Source: Paenibacillus glycinis (GTDB lineage: Bacteria > Bacillota > Bacilli > Paenibacillales > Paenibacillaceae). Taken from it: a DNA stretch of 64,000 nt. The translations under genes were made by a program, and so were the position numbers. A model generated the notes under the pieces. It made no database searches. It had not been told where the DNA came from and was given only the letters and a program-made list of their open reading frames with translations. Below are positions 35,147 to 44,461 of this stretch, in pieces (positions within the stretch are counted from its first letter, which is position 1; each line of letters starts with the position of its first letter). The stretch lies in NCBI RefSeq assembly GCF_009909185.1, contig NZ_JAAAMV010000009.1, positions 124,001 through 188,000 on the forward strand, in the 5' to 3' direction.

Positions 35147-36237
35147 TACGCGTATTGATCGTAGACGATGATAAGCTGGCGCGCAAAGGGTTGATATCGA
35201 TCATGCCCTGGTCCGATCACGATATGGTGGTCGTCGGGGAAGCCGCGAACGGGGCGAAGGCGCTGGAGTTCATGGAGGGTCAGCAGGTGGATCTCATGTT
35301 CGTGGATCTCTCCATGCCCGTCATGTCGGGCATGGAGCTGCTGCAAGTCGCCAGGCAGCGATTTCCGGGGCTGCGATCCGTCATTTTGTCGTTTCACGAG
35401 GAATTCGAAAGCGTGCAGTCCGCTTACCGCATGGGCGTGCTCGACTATATCTCCAAGGTGCGCCTGGAGTCGGAGGACGACCAACTGATCTTGAAACGCA
35501 TCCAGCAGCAACTGAGGGGCGAATCGCCGCACCTGCCTGCAACGGCCGCCGAGGCGTCCGCGCCAGCACCTGCCCGCGAGCAAACCGTCCGCTTGCAGGA
35601 GGAAGAGGCGTGGTGCGGCCTGGAGCAGGAATGGCGCGCTCATTACTGGCTCTTCAACGAATCGGTCTTCCAGCGCCTGTGCAGGCAGACCGTGGAGGCC
35701 AAGGTTTCCTTCCGCCGCCTGGAAGGGCTGTTCATGCGCGTGCTGTCGCAATTGGAGAACGCGATCGCGCTGGATTCCGAGCTGCGCTCGGATGCGCATG
35801 ACGTTCGCTCGGCGGTGGAGTGGATCCGCGATTACCGAAAACGCGTGTACGCGCAGGTAGCGGCCTCCTCCGATTTCACGAATACGACGACCAGCATCCT
35901 GAAGGCGGTGCTGTTCATTCGCGAGCTGGCCGCGAACACGCTGCATGCCGAGGACGTCGCCGATCACGTGCACATGAGCCGCAGTTATTTCAGCCAATGC
36001 TTCAAGAAGCTGACGGGGTCGACGTTCAACGATTACTTGCGGCAAGAGCGGATGAGCGCCGCCGAGCGGCTGCTTTGCGAGACCAACCAATCGATCGCGT
36101 GGGTCGCCCAAGCCGTGGGCTACAACGATTCCAAGTACTTCTCGCAGCTGTTCTACGAACAAACGCGTCTATTGCCATCGGAATTCCGAGCTCAATACCA
36201 TAGGGGGACGAATGATTACAATCTATCGCACAAATAA
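35143..36237 (+). CDS. YesN-type response regulator (REC + AraC DNA-binding)
   Basis: 364 residues from the TTG at 35143, with AAAGGAG upstream; the TTG overlaps the kinase stop. Receiver domain: acidic VDDD, phospho-Asp55 in FVDLSMPVMSG, Lys in YISK. Linker of about 120 residues, then an AraC domain (VADHVHMSRSYFSQCFKKLTG; IAWVAQAVGYNDSKYFSQLF). It probably activates the ABC importer genes that follow 105 bp on. Confidence 0.9.
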   Translation: MIRVLIVDDDKLARKGLISIMPWSDHDMVVVGEAANGAKALEFMEGQQVDLMFVDLSMPVMSGMELLQVARQRFPGLRSVILSFHEEFESVQSAYRMGVLDYISKVRLESEDDQLILKRIQQQLRGESPHLPATAAEASAPAPAREQTVRLQEEEAWCGLEQEWRAHYWLFNESVFQRLCRQTVEAKVSFRRLEGLFMRVLSQLENAIALDSELRSDAHDVRSAVEWIRDYRKRVYAQVAASSDFTNTTTSILKAVLFIRELAANTLHAEDVADHVHMSRSYFSQCFKKLTGSTFNDYLRQERMSAAERLLCETNQSIAWVAQAVGYNDSKYFSQLFYEQTRLLPSEFRAQYHRGTNDYNLSHK

Positions 36238-36342
36238 CTACCTCGGCCCGTTATCCGCCGCAAAACGCGGCACATCCGTCTTACTTTTTTTTCCTTGCAA
36301 CCCATGTACAATGAGAAGGCAAGCAAAAAGGGGAGGGATTAG

Positions 36343-38058
36343 ATGAAAAGGAATATGGCTGCGCTGCTTACCGTTGCTTTACTCGGTCTAAGTCTGACGG
36401 CATGTTCGTCCAATGATTCGCCGAATAATGTGAAAGCGTCTTCAAACTCGAACGCGAACTCCGATACCCCGGCACTGACGGGCGACGACCTGGCGTTCTC
36501 GAAATTTCCGAAGCCCGTCGACGTTCACATCGGCATGGTGGTGGACCCGACGGACAAAACGCTGCCGGAAGGCGACAGCGTGGGCAATAACCCGTACACG
36601 CGTTACCTCAAGGACAAGTACAACATCAACGTCATCGTCGATTGGACCGCGGCTACCGGCAACGACTTCAAACAGAAGGTCAGCTTGACGATCGCATCGG
36701 GCAAGCTGCCCGACGGCATGGTCGTCGACGACCGTTCCTTCATGACCAAAGCGGCCAGCTCGGGGCTGCTGTACGACATCACGGATATTTTCCAGCAGTA
36801 TCAATCCTCGCAGGTGAAGGACATCATGGCGAGCACCGACGGCCGCGCCTTGGAGAACGCCAGCTACAAAGGCAAAATGGTAGCGCTTCCGAACATTACG
36901 GTGGATACCGACGGCGTTCACGTCCTCTGGATTCGCAAGGACTGGCTCGACAAGCTGAAGCTGCCGGTGCCGAAGACGGTGTCCGACATCGAGAAGACGG
37001 CGAAAGCGTTCATCGATAACAAGCTTGGCGGAGCCAATACGATCGGCATCGCGGGACCTTCCAAAAACTCGTTCCCGTACTCGACCTTCCTCGTGTCCTC
37101 CAACAACATGGGCGGCTTCGATCCGATCTTCGGCGCGATGGACGCTTATCCGGGCTACTGGCTCGACAACGGCGACGGAACGGTATCGTACGGCACGACG
37201 ACGGAGAATACGAAGAAAACGTTGGCTTTGCTGGCGGACTGGTACAAGAAAGGCTTGATCGATCCGGAGGTCGGCACGCGCGACAACGTCGGCGATCCGA
37301 TCAATGCCAACCAGACGGGGATCTTCTTCGGTCCTTGGTGGAACGGCGGCTACGGCAACGGAGATTCCTTCAAGAACGATCCGACCGCCAACTGGCAGGC
37401 TTATCCGGTCTACTCCGACGATAACAAATGGAACGCGCACATGAAGACGACGGGCAGCACCTACACCGTGATCAGCAAGAACGCCAAGCCGGACGTCGTC
37501 AAGGCCATCATGATCATGAACAATGCGCTCGTGCGCGACGAATCGACGTTCGATTTGTCGGTTAACGTGGGCTGGTATCCGCTTCGCAACGTCATGGCCG
37601 CGGCCAACGAGACGGAGTACGAGTACGCCGAGCTGTTGAAAGTATTGAAGGGCGAGACGCAGCCCGAGGATTACAATAAGCCGAACAGCTTATATAAACT
37701 GATGTACGCGGATGCGAAGAAAGTCAAGGACGTCATCAAGCCGCCGTACGACGATCTGAACGTCAGCAATTTCAGCACGGCGAACTTCGGCGACTTCCAG
37801 CGCTTGTATTCCATCATGATCGGCGATCGTCCGTTCACGACGGTTCCGATCGACAAGAAGGTCTACAGCGTCACCTACAATCAGACCCCGACCATGGAGA
37901 CGAAATGGGCGAACCTGAAGAAGATGGAAGATGAAACCGTCATGAAAATCATCCTCGGCCAAGCGTCCATCGATTCCTTCGACCAATTCGTGAAGGACTG
38001 GAAATCGCAAGGCGGCGACGAGATCACGAAGGAAGTCGCGGAGCTCTTGAAGAAATAA
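36343..38058 (+). CDS. Lipoprotein solute-binding protein, LplA-like
   Basis: 571 residues. Lipobox SLTACSS, then an Asn/Ser-rich linker and a large family 1 binding-protein fold of the LplA/YtcQ type common next to YesMN systems: HIGMVVDPTDKTLPEG, LPKTVSDIEKTAKAF-like KTVSDIEKTAKAFID, and TGSTYTVISKNAKPD. It delivers an oligosaccharide (in relatives often from pectin, xylan or hyaluronate) to the permeases 38147-39939. RBS GGGGAGGG. Confidence 0.88.
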   Translation: MKRNMAALLTVALLGLSLTACSSNDSPNNVKASSNSNANSDTPALTGDDLAFSKFPKPVDVHIGMVVDPTDKTLPEGDSVGNNPYTRYLKDKYNINVIVDWTAATGNDFKQKVSLTIASGKLPDGMVVDDRSFMTKAASSGLLYDITDIFQQYQSSQVKDIMASTDGRALENASYKGKMVALPNITVDTDGVHVLWIRKDWLDKLKLPVPKTVSDIEKTAKAFIDNKLGGANTIGIAGPSKNSFPYSTFLVSSNNMGGFDPIFGAMDAYPGYWLDNGDGTVSYGTTTENTKKTLALLADWYKKGLIDPEVGTRDNVGDPINANQTGIFFGPWWNGGYGNGDSFKNDPTANWQAYPVYSDDNKWNAHMKTTGSTYTVISKNAKPDVVKAIMIMNNALVRDESTFDLSVNVGWYPLRNVMAAANETEYEYAELLKVLKGETQPEDYNKPNSLYKLMYADAKKVKDVIKPPYDDLNVSNFSTANFGDFQRLYSIMIGDRPFTTVPIDKKVYSVTYNQTPTMETKWANLKKMEDETVMKIILGQASIDSFDQFVKDWKSQGGDEITKEVAELLKK

Positions 38059-38146
38059 TCGCGCAAGAGCTTGCGGAAGGCACTGGCGGCATCGGTGCTA
38101 TTCGCAGGCTCTTGCTATCCTGCAAAGGAGAGGGAGGTTAGCCGGA

Positions 38147-39037
38147 ATGCGAAAATTGGGCCATCAGAAACACTATTATTTGATGCTGATGCCGGGCATG
38201 GTCTGGCTTGTGATGTTCAGCATCGTACCGATGTTCGGGATCCTGATGGCATTTCAGAATTATAATCCGGGATCGGGGCTGTTCAAATCCGAGTGGGTCG
38301 GGATGGATAACTTCAAGTATATGTTCCAGCTGAACGACAGCAAGACGGTCATCGTCAACACCTTTATCATCGCCATCGGCAAAATCGTGTTCAATTTGTT
38401 CGTACCGCTCGTATTCGCCATTCTGCTGAACGAGCTTCGCAACTTGCGCTACAAGAAGCTGGTGCAAACCGTCGTTTACCTGCCGCATTTTCTGTCCTGG
38501 GTTATCATGTCCACGATCGTAATCGGGATATTCGGCTACTACGGCGTCGTGAATACGGTAATCGGCATGTTCGGCCATGATCCCAAGCTGTTCATGGCGG
38601 ACGCGGGCATCTTCAGGCAGCTGATCATCGGCACCGACGTGTGGAAGGAATTCGGTTATAACGCGATCATTTTTCTCGCGGCATTGACGGGCATCAATCT
38701 CAATCTGTACGAAGCGGCGGCAATCGACGGCGCGAATCGCTGGCAGCTGATCCGGCACGTTACGCTGCCCGCACTGACGACGACGGTGGTGCTGCTCGGC
38801 GTCTTGAGTCTGGGCAACGTGCTGAACGCCGGGTTCGATCAAGTGTATAACCTGTATAACCCGCTCGTATATTCGACCGGCGATATCCTGGATACCTGGG
38901 TGTACCGTCTGGGCTTGCAAAATCTTCAGTTCTCGCTGGCGACGGCTGCCGGATTGTTCAAGTCGGTCATTAGCTTCGTGCTGATTTTCATATCCTATCG
39001 GCTTGCTTATCGCTACGCCGATTACACGGTATTCTAA
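38147..39037 (+). CDS. ABC importer permease, LplB-like
   Basis: 296 residues with six predicted helices; family start YYLMLMPGMVWLVMFSIVPMFG and EAA loop NLYEAAAIDGANRWQLIRHV. No ATPase gene accompanies this importer; relatives use a shared MsmX-type ATPase, possibly the one at 10030 or another elsewhere. RBS GGAGAGGGAGG. Confidence 0.9.
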   Translation: MRKLGHQKHYYLMLMPGMVWLVMFSIVPMFGILMAFQNYNPGSGLFKSEWVGMDNFKYMFQLNDSKTVIVNTFIIAIGKIVFNLFVPLVFAILLNELRNLRYKKLVQTVVYLPHFLSWVIMSTIVIGIFGYYGVVNTVIGMFGHDPKLFMADAGIFRQLIIGTDVWKEFGYNAIIFLAALTGINLNLYEAAAIDGANRWQLIRHVTLPALTTTVVLLGVLSLGNVLNAGFDQVYNLYNPLVYSTGDILDTWVYRLGLQNLQFSLATAAGLFKSVISFVLIFISYRLAYRYADYTVF

Positions 39038-39051
39038 AGGAGGGCGCTGCA

Positions 39052-39939
39052 TTGGTCAGAAATACGACGTTAGGCTCGCGGACATTCGAGATCGCCAATA
39101 TCATCGTCCTCGGCCTCCTGGTTATCAGCTGCGTCTACCCGTTATGGTACACGTTCTGCGTATCGATCTCCGACAAGGCCGCCGCCAACTCGGGCTTGGT
39201 GACGATCTATCCCATCGGCTTCTCGCTGACGCCGTACAAGGAGATCATCAACGACGGACGATTCTTCAACGCGTTCTGGATTTCCATTCAGCGGACCGTG
39301 CTCGGCACGGGATTCTCGCTCCTGATGACGGTCTTGATGGCGTACCCGCTGGCCCGGCCGAAGAAGGATTTCAAGATGCGCAACACGTTCATGTGGATCC
39401 TGGTCTTCTGCATGCTGTTCAACGGCGGACTGATCCCGTGGTACCTCACGATTCAAAACTATCACCTGATCAATACGATCTGGGCATTGGTGCTTGGCGG
39501 AGGCGTGCCGGTATTCGACGTCATCCTGATCATGAACTTCTTCCGCAATCTGCCGAAGGAGCTGAACGAGGCGGCCGTCGTCGACGGGGCCGGTCCGTGG
39601 TCGATCTTGTTCCGGGTGTACATCCCATGCTCCATCCCCGTGCTGGCCGCGGTGGCGCTGTTTCTCAGCGTGTATCACTGGAACGAGTTCTTCAACGGCT
39701 TGGTGCTGATGAACACCGCCGACAAATATCCGCTCCAAACGTATATCCAGCAGCTGGTCGTCAACATCCCGGTCGGCACCAGCCTGACCCCCGAGCAATA
39801 CAAGAAGCTGTCGGAGCTGTCGAACCGGACGCTGAATTCGGCCAAGGTGTTTATCGCGATGGTGCCGATGCTGGTGGTCTACCCGTTCCTGCAACGATAC
39901 TTCGTCTCCGGCATCATGCTTGGCGCCGTGAAGGAGTAG
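39052..39939 (+). CDS. ABC importer permease, LplC-like
   Basis: 295 residues, six predicted helices. Starts at TTG 39052 with AAAGGAGG upstream. EAA loop ELNEAAVVDGAGPWSILFRV and C-terminal FLQRYFVSGIMLGAVKE, the standard end of LplC/YtcP proteins. Last gene of the module, followed by a strong terminator. Confidence 0.9.
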   Translation: MVRNTTLGSRTFEIANIIVLGLLVISCVYPLWYTFCVSISDKAAANSGLVTIYPIGFSLTPYKEIINDGRFFNAFWISIQRTVLGTGFSLLMTVLMAYPLARPKKDFKMRNTFMWILVFCMLFNGGLIPWYLTIQNYHLINTIWALVLGGGVPVFDVILIMNFFRNLPKELNEAAVVDGAGPWSILFRVYIPCSIPVLAAVALFLSVYHWNEFFNGLVLMNTADKYPLQTYIQQLVVNIPVGTSLTPEQYKKLSELSNRTLNSAKVFIAMVPMLVVYPFLQRYFVSGIMLGAVKE

Positions 39940-39983
39940 CGCGTAAGCCGGGAGGCAGCGCGTCAGCGAACATAAATGCCTGA

Positions 39984-40011
39984 AAGCCTGATGACGAATC
40001 AGGCTTTTTTT
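39984..40011 (+). terminator. Terminator of the LplABC-type module
   Basis: AAAGCCTGAT, short loop, ATCAGGCTTT and a T run. Confidence 0.85.
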
Positions 40012-40092
40012 GTTGGGGATTTCGCCCCTGACCCGGCGAATCGGGTATAATGGAATCCAATCCCGGAGCAGAGAGGATAGGCCGTTACGTTG

Positions 40093-40746
40093 ATGAAGGT
40101 TGAATATGGACAGCGCGAGATCCCCTTTCACGTGGCTTACGGACCATGGAGCAAGCTTTCGATCCAGGTCGAGCCGACGGGCTTCGTGACCGTGAAAGCG
40201 CCGAACGGCGCAAGCGAAGCAGCGATCCTGCGCGCGGTGGAGAAGCAAGGCGCATGGCTTGCGGAACGGCTCGACGCGATTGAGAAGGGCCGCTCGGACG
40301 CGCAGCTGAGGGAGTATCAGGATCAGGGGAAATTCCTCCACTTGGGCCGTTATTGCTTGCTGCACGAGTTGATCGGTACCGAGGGACTGAACGAGGACGA
40401 GCTCAGGCTGAAGCTGAAAAAGTTTTATTTCGCCAGCTGCAAGCAGGTCGTTCTCGAACGGATCGAGAAATACCAGCAGATATTGAAGGTGAAGCCCAAA
40501 TCGATCGAGATCGTCGAATCCCGCACGAAATGGGGCAGCTGCAGCTCGAATAAGGCCTTGACTTTCAATTACCTGTTAGCCATGGCTCCGGTCGAGGTGA
40601 TCGATTACGTCATCATTCATGAATTGTGCCATCTGACGCATATGAACCATGACCGGTCATTCTGGAGACGCGTCGGAAGCGTCATGCCGGACTACAAGGA
40701 GAAAGAAGCGTATTTGGACCGGTACGGCCACGTGATGACGATGTGA
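40093..40746 (+). CDS. YgjP-type (DUF45, M48-like) metallopeptidase domain protein
   Basis: 217 residues. HELCHLTHMNH gives the zinc motif HExxH (His176, Glu177, His180) with a downstream acidic ligand region; KWGSCSS before it is the DUF45 hallmark. The family is cytosolic and poorly characterised; some members sit beside restriction-modification genes, but none is here. The start could also be TTG three bases upstream. The Nudix gene follows by 70 bp. Confidence 0.85.
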   Translation: MKVEYGQREIPFHVAYGPWSKLSIQVEPTGFVTVKAPNGASEAAILRAVEKQGAWLAERLDAIEKGRSDAQLREYQDQGKFLHLGRYCLLHELIGTEGLNEDELRLKLKKFYFASCKQVVLERIEKYQQILKVKPKSIEIVESRTKWGSCSSNKALTFNYLLAMAPVEVIDYVIIHELCHLTHMNHDRSFWRRVGSVMPDYKEKEAYLDRYGHVMTM

Positions 40747-40815
40747 TCGGTCGGACGGCCGCGGTTTATGTGGAAGATCCCGTTCGTAATCATTGATTGG
40801 CAGGAGGGTGATGAA

Positions 40816-41241
40816 GTGGCTCCGAAGCATATCGTTTCCGCGGCAACCATCGTTGTCAATGACCGCAACGAACTCTTATTGATAAAAGGACCTAAGCGAG
40901 GTTGGGAGATGCCGGGCGGGCAGGTCGAAGAGGGAGAATCCTTGCGGGATGCCGCGATTCGGGAGACAAAGGAAGAGAGCGGCATCGATATCGAAGTGAC
41001 CAAGTTTTGCGGCATTTTTCAAAACGTAGGCAGCAGCATTTGCAACACGCTATTTCTGGGCCGACCGGCCGGAGGAGAGCTGACGACGACCCCGGAATCG
41101 TTGGAAGTCGGATTTTTCCCGATCGACGCCGCGCTGGAGATGGTCGCTTGGGGAAATTTCAGGGAACGCATCGCGCTTTGTTTGGATGAATCGGCCCATC
41201 CGTTTTACGTAGAATTCTCGATCCCGCTGAAGGATTGCTAG
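40816..41241 (+). CDS. Nudix hydrolase
   Basis: 141 residues from the GTG at 40816, which has AGGAGGG 7 bases upstream; an in-frame ATG 16 codons earlier has none. The Nudix box is complete: GGQVEEGESLRDAAIRETKE followed by ESGI. It cleaves a nucleoside diphosphate linked to some group; MutT-like cleaning or ADP-sugar are options. No specific substrate can be read. Confidence 0.87.
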   Translation: MAPKHIVSAATIVVNDRNELLLIKGPKRGWEMPGGQVEEGESLRDAAIRETKEESGIDIEVTKFCGIFQNVGSSICNTLFLGRPAGGELTTTPESLEVGFFPIDAALEMVAWGNFRERIALCLDESAHPFYVEFSIPLKDC

Positions 41242-41295
41242 CGTACCGGAGGCGATCGCTGTACGGCCAGCGACCCGACTTCGGCATGCCTATCG

Positions 41296-41342
41296 TTTAT
41301 TTTCGACAGAATACGCGTTATAATAGATGATCTTGTTAACAA
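41296..41342 (+). promoter_or_regulatory. Possible msrA promoter
   Basis: TTTATT (41296-41301), 17 bp, TATAAT (41319-41324), followed by the palindrome TTGTTAACAA (41333-41342) at the likely start site. The -35 box is weak. Confidence 0.4.
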
Positions 41343-41383
41343 TACCGTTTAGTTGATATTTAACGAATCGAGGAGGGTGCGCG

Positions 41384-41899
41384 ATGGAAAAAGCAACATT
41401 CGCCGGCGGCTGCTTCTGGTGCATGGTGAGCCCGTTCGAGGAACAGCCGGGTATTCATGGGATTATCTCCGGCTATATGGGCGGAACAATTGCCGACCCC
41501 ACGTACGAGCAAGTGAAGACGGGGACGACAGGTCATCAGGAGGTGGTCCAGATTACGTTCGATCCGGCCGTGTTTCCTTACGAGAAATTGCTTGAGCTCT
41601 ACTGGCCGCAGATCGATCCTACCGATGACGAAGGACAGTATATCGACCGCGGCAGCCAATATCGAGCGGCTATTTTTTATCACAACGAAGAGCAGCATCG
41701 CCTTGCTTTACGGTCCAAAGAAGCGCTTGAGCGAAGCGGACGGTTCGATAAACCGATCGTAACGGAAATAAAGCCCGCGGTCGAATTCTTCCCGGCGGAG
41801 GAGTATCATCAGGATTATCACCGCAAAAACCCCGCAGCGTATAAAGAAGAACGGATGACGTCCGGACGCGACGCTTTCGGCGCGCGCTATTGGAAGTAA
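41384..41899 (+). CDS. msrA: Peptide methionine sulfoxide reductase MsrA
   Basis: 171 residues. Reduces methionine-S-sulfoxide in proteins. Active-site GCFWC with catalytic Cys10 and a second Cys13; GYMGG and the conserved YHQDYHRKNP block are present. No C-terminal resolving Cys pair and no fused MsrB domain, so Cys13 or thioredoxin must resolve the sulfenate. RBS GAGGAGG. Ends in a terminator. Confidence 0.95.
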   Translation: MEKATFAGGCFWCMVSPFEEQPGIHGIISGYMGGTIADPTYEQVKTGTTGHQEVVQITFDPAVFPYEKLLELYWPQIDPTDDEGQYIDRGSQYRAAIFYHNEEQHRLALRSKEALERSGRFDKPIVTEIKPAVEFFPAEEYHQDYHRKNPAAYKEERMTSGRDAFGARYWK

Positions 41900-41912
41900 C
41901 GACTGACACCCC

Positions 41913-41950
41913 AACCTTGATCGGCTTTGCGCCGATCAAGGTTTTTTCTT
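41913..41950 (+). terminator. Terminator of msrA
   Basis: AACCTTGATCGGC pairs with GCCGATCAAGGTT, then TTTTTC. Confidence 0.9.
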
Positions 41951-42010
41951 TTTACGGGATACGGAATAACGAGCCGAAAATCAGGGAAGTATTGATAACA
42001 ACATACTACC

Positions 42011-42039
42011 TTGACAGTCACGGTAATATATCGTATCAT
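42011..42039 (+). promoter_or_regulatory. Promoter of the PadR-pentapeptide unit (shared element, copy A)
   Basis: TTGACA (42011-42016), 17 bp, TATCAT (42034-42039). The 29 bases match those at 54713-54741 at 26 positions, although what lies downstream differs (PadR there is missing). The shared spacer may contain the regulator's site. Confidence 0.7.
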
Positions 42040-42059
42040 TCGGTTATGGGGGTAATGAA

Positions 42060-42389
42060 ATGAGCGAGAACAAGATCACGTCCGATCTGCTGCGCGGACA
42101 TACAGATACCATGATTTTACGGCTCTTGTCCGAAGCGGACCGCTACGGCTACGAGATCGTCAAGCTGATCGCGGAGCGATCGGGCGGCGAGTACGAATTA
42201 AAGGAAGCCACGATGTATTCCAGCGTCAGACGGCTGGAGACGGACGGCGATATCGAGTGGTATTGGGGCGACGAATCGCAGGGCGGCCGGCGCAAGTATT
42301 TTCGGATTACCGACAAGGGCAAGGACACCTATGCCCGCAACAAAAGCAATTGGGCTTATGCGCAGCGTGTGTTGGATAATTTATTATAA
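42060..42389 (+). CDS. PadR family regulator
   Basis: 109 residues, a bare PadR winged helix: LRGHTDTMILRLLSEADRYGYEI, ATMYSSVRRLETDG (recognition helix) and GGRRKYFRITDKGK. It is followed 14 bp later by a HAAS-pentapeptide gene; PadR with HAAS-domain partners is a known pairing in Firmicutes. It probably represses its own promoter. Confidence 0.9.
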   Translation: MSENKITSDLLRGHTDTMILRLLSEADRYGYEIVKLIAERSGGEYELKEATMYSSVRRLETDGDIEWYWGDESQGGRRKYFRITDKGKDTYARNKSNWAYAQRVLDNLL

Positions 42390-42403
42390 GGGGATGCGCT
42401 CTG

Positions 42404-43270
42404 ATGAATCCGAAATTGACGAACTATCTGAACGGCGTGTTTACGCCATATGACGGCGTGAAAAGCGTCACCGAATTAAAGGCCGATCTGCTCTCCGATC
42501 TGCAGGAGCGGTACCTCGAGCTCAAGTCCGAAGGCAAAGACGACGAGACCGCGTTCGCGATGACCATCGCGAGCATCGGCGACATCGAACAAACGATCCT
42601 GGAGGTCGCCAACCTCTCCCGTTCGCTGGAGCGGCAGGTGCTGACCAACTTCAGCGCGAGCAACCTGACGCAGAGCGACTTTGCGGGCGTGACCGCGCAC
42701 AAGGGACAATTCAATGCGAGCGCGCTGCACGGCTCGGATTTCTCGGGGGCGGACTTGACCGGCAGCTCGTTCAAGAGCAGCGACATGCGCGAAGCGAACT
42801 TCGACGGCGCCAATCTGACCGACTGCGTCCTGTCGGCCGTCGACCTTGCGAAGGCGAGCTTCAACCAATCGCTGCTTGTCCGCACGAATTTCAGCATAAC
42901 GGGTCTGGACGGCGCGGCATTCAAGGGCGTCAAGCTGACCGACGTGACGTTTAACAAGCTGGACCTTAGAAAAACGATCTTCGACCAATGTTCCTTTACC
43001 GGCGTGAACTTCGAAAGCTCCGACCTGAGCGGACAGCGTTTTGACGGGCAGTTCTTTAACGGCGTTAAATTCGACAAGTCGGCGTTGAACGAAGCTTCGT
43101 TCAAGGGCGCAACGCTTAGAAACGTATCGTTCATTCCGTTCTTTTCCTTGACGAATAAGTATTACCGCACGATCAAGACGATCTCGTTCGACGGCGCCGC
43201 GATGGATAAGCTGACCTATGCCGCGCTCAAAGGCATCGGAGCCAACTTGTCGAACGTGACGGTTATCTGA
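42404..43270 (+). CDS. HAAS-domain pentapeptide-repeat protein
   Basis: 288 residues. Residues 1-75 are a HAAS/permease-prefix-type helical domain (LNGVFTPYDGVKSVTELKAD, then SIGDIEQTILEV) that usually pairs with PadR regulators and sits ahead of membrane domains. Here it is joined instead to a pentapeptide-repeat beta helix (A/C-D/N-F/L-S/T-x units from about 85 to 235, e.g. LTGSSFKSSDMREANFDGANL) and a C-terminal cap (SLTNKYYRTIKTISFDGA). No membrane segment. A shorter copy lies at 54811. Confidence 0.8.
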   Translation: MNPKLTNYLNGVFTPYDGVKSVTELKADLLSDLQERYLELKSEGKDDETAFAMTIASIGDIEQTILEVANLSRSLERQVLTNFSASNLTQSDFAGVTAHKGQFNASALHGSDFSGADLTGSSFKSSDMREANFDGANLTDCVLSAVDLAKASFNQSLLVRTNFSITGLDGAAFKGVKLTDVTFNKLDLRKTIFDQCSFTGVNFESSDLSGQRFDGQFFNGVKFDKSALNEASFKGATLRNVSFIPFFSLTNKYYRTIKTISFDGAAMDKLTYAALKGIGANLSNVTVI

Positions 43271-43336
43271 CAAAGTCGTTGCCATGGGCGCGTATCGGAC
43301 GAGGTCCTGAAGTGAGGCGACGATTACGAAAACACG

Positions 43337-43369
43337 AAAACAGAGGCGGAGCGTTCGCCTCTGTTTTTT
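43337..43369 (+). terminator. Terminator of the PadR-pentapeptide unit
   Basis: AAAACAGAGGCG, seven-base loop, CGCCTCTG, T run. Confidence 0.88.
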
Positions 43370-43441
43370 ATATTGGGAGGGACATCCCGTTCACCGGCCG
43401 ACGTACTTACAACCGAAGGTTATATTTTCCTACGGATATTC

Positions 43442-43499
43442 TTGACAAAACGAGCGGAGCTGCACTATATTTTATTTATGAACCAATCGGTCCATAAAT
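43442..43499 (+). promoter_or_regulatory. Promoter with TetR-type operator for the SDR gene
   Basis: TTGACA (43442-43447) and TATATT (43466-43471) 18 bp apart. Directly downstream, 43474-43499 is a 26-bp imperfect palindrome, ATTTATGAACCAA/TCGGTCCATAAAT (two mismatched pairs), ending 21 bp before the start codon. The TetR gene at 44462 is the natural candidate to bind it. Confidence 0.65.
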
Positions 43500-43520
43500 A
43501 AAAAATAGGAGTTGTTCAAG

Positions 43521-44273
43521 ATGACAACCGTATTAAAGCCCCTTTTCGGCAAAACGGCATTCGTAACGGGCGGAGCCCGCAGCATCGGCGCGGCAATCGT
43601 AAGACGGCTCGCAAGCGACGGCGCATCCGTTGCTTTCACATATGTGAGTTCGCAAAACCGAGCGGAGGAGCTGGCGAACGAGATAGAAGCCTCCGGCGGA
43701 CGTGCGGTGGCGATACGCGCCGACAGCGCGGATGCGGAAGCAGTGAAACGGGCCGTCGCAGAGGCCGTCAACGTATTTGGCGCCGTGGACATTTTGGTCA
43801 ATAATGCGGGGATCGCGAATCTCAAGCCGTACGATCAGTTTGCAATCGAAGAATTCGATCGGATGATCGCGGTGAATTTCAGAGCCGTATTCGCGGCGAT
43901 TCAAGCAGCGGGCCCGCAAATGAAAGAAGGGGGCCGCATCATCAACATCGGCAGCAACGCCGCCGATAATAATCCACTAACGGGAGCCAGCTTGTATGTT
44001 TCGACTAAAGCCGCAGTAGCAGGATTGACGCGTGCGCTTGCCCGTGACTTGGCTCCTAAAGGCATCACGATCAATAACGTCCAGCCGGGCCCGACCGATA
44101 CGGACATGAACCCGGCGGACGGACCGTACGCGCCTATCGTGAGCGGATCGATCGCGCTTGGTCGCTACGGCAAAGCTTCCGAGATCGCGAGCATGGTCGC
44201 GTATCTGGCTTCGCCGGAAGCTGGTTTCATTACGGGAGCATCCATTAACGTCGACGGCGGGGTAAATATTTAA
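43521..44273 (+). CDS. SDR family oxidoreductase under TetR-type control
   Basis: 250 residues. TGGARSIGAAI, NNAG, NIGSNA and catalytic YVSTK are intact, with ITGASINVDGGVN at the end, as in 3-oxoacyl-reductase-like SDRs. ATG at 43521 (RBS AGGAG 9 bases before). The promoter has a palindrome and a TetR gene follows, a layout typical of inducible detoxification of carbonyls. Confidence 0.87.
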   Translation: MTTVLKPLFGKTAFVTGGARSIGAAIVRRLASDGASVAFTYVSSQNRAEELANEIEASGGRAVAIRADSADAEAVKRAVAEAVNVFGAVDILVNNAGIANLKPYDQFAIEEFDRMIAVNFRAVFAAIQAAGPQMKEGGRIINIGSNAADNNPLTGASLYVSTKAAVAGLTRALARDLAPKGITINNVQPGPTDTDMNPADGPYAPIVSGSIALGRYGKASEIASMVAYLASPEAGFITGASINVDGGVNI

Positions 44274-44394
44274 CGACCGGCTTAACGCATCAGGCATTCT
44301 AATATCCTTTCCCTTGCGAATCCAATTTACTTTTGAAGGAAAAGCGTTGTTCTTTTCCGACCGAAAGGAATTGGATTTTCTTCATACCCTAAAC

Positions 44395-44422
44395 TTGACA
44401 TCGTCACGAGCGCGGGTAGTAT
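44395..44422 (+). promoter_or_regulatory. Promoter of the TetR gene at 44462
   Basis: TTGACA (44395-44400), 16 bp, TAGTAT (44417-44422). No copy of the 43474 palindrome is visible here. Confidence 0.5.
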
Positions 44423-44461
44423 AAAGACCATACACCAATCTTGAGCGAAGGGGATTTTAAT

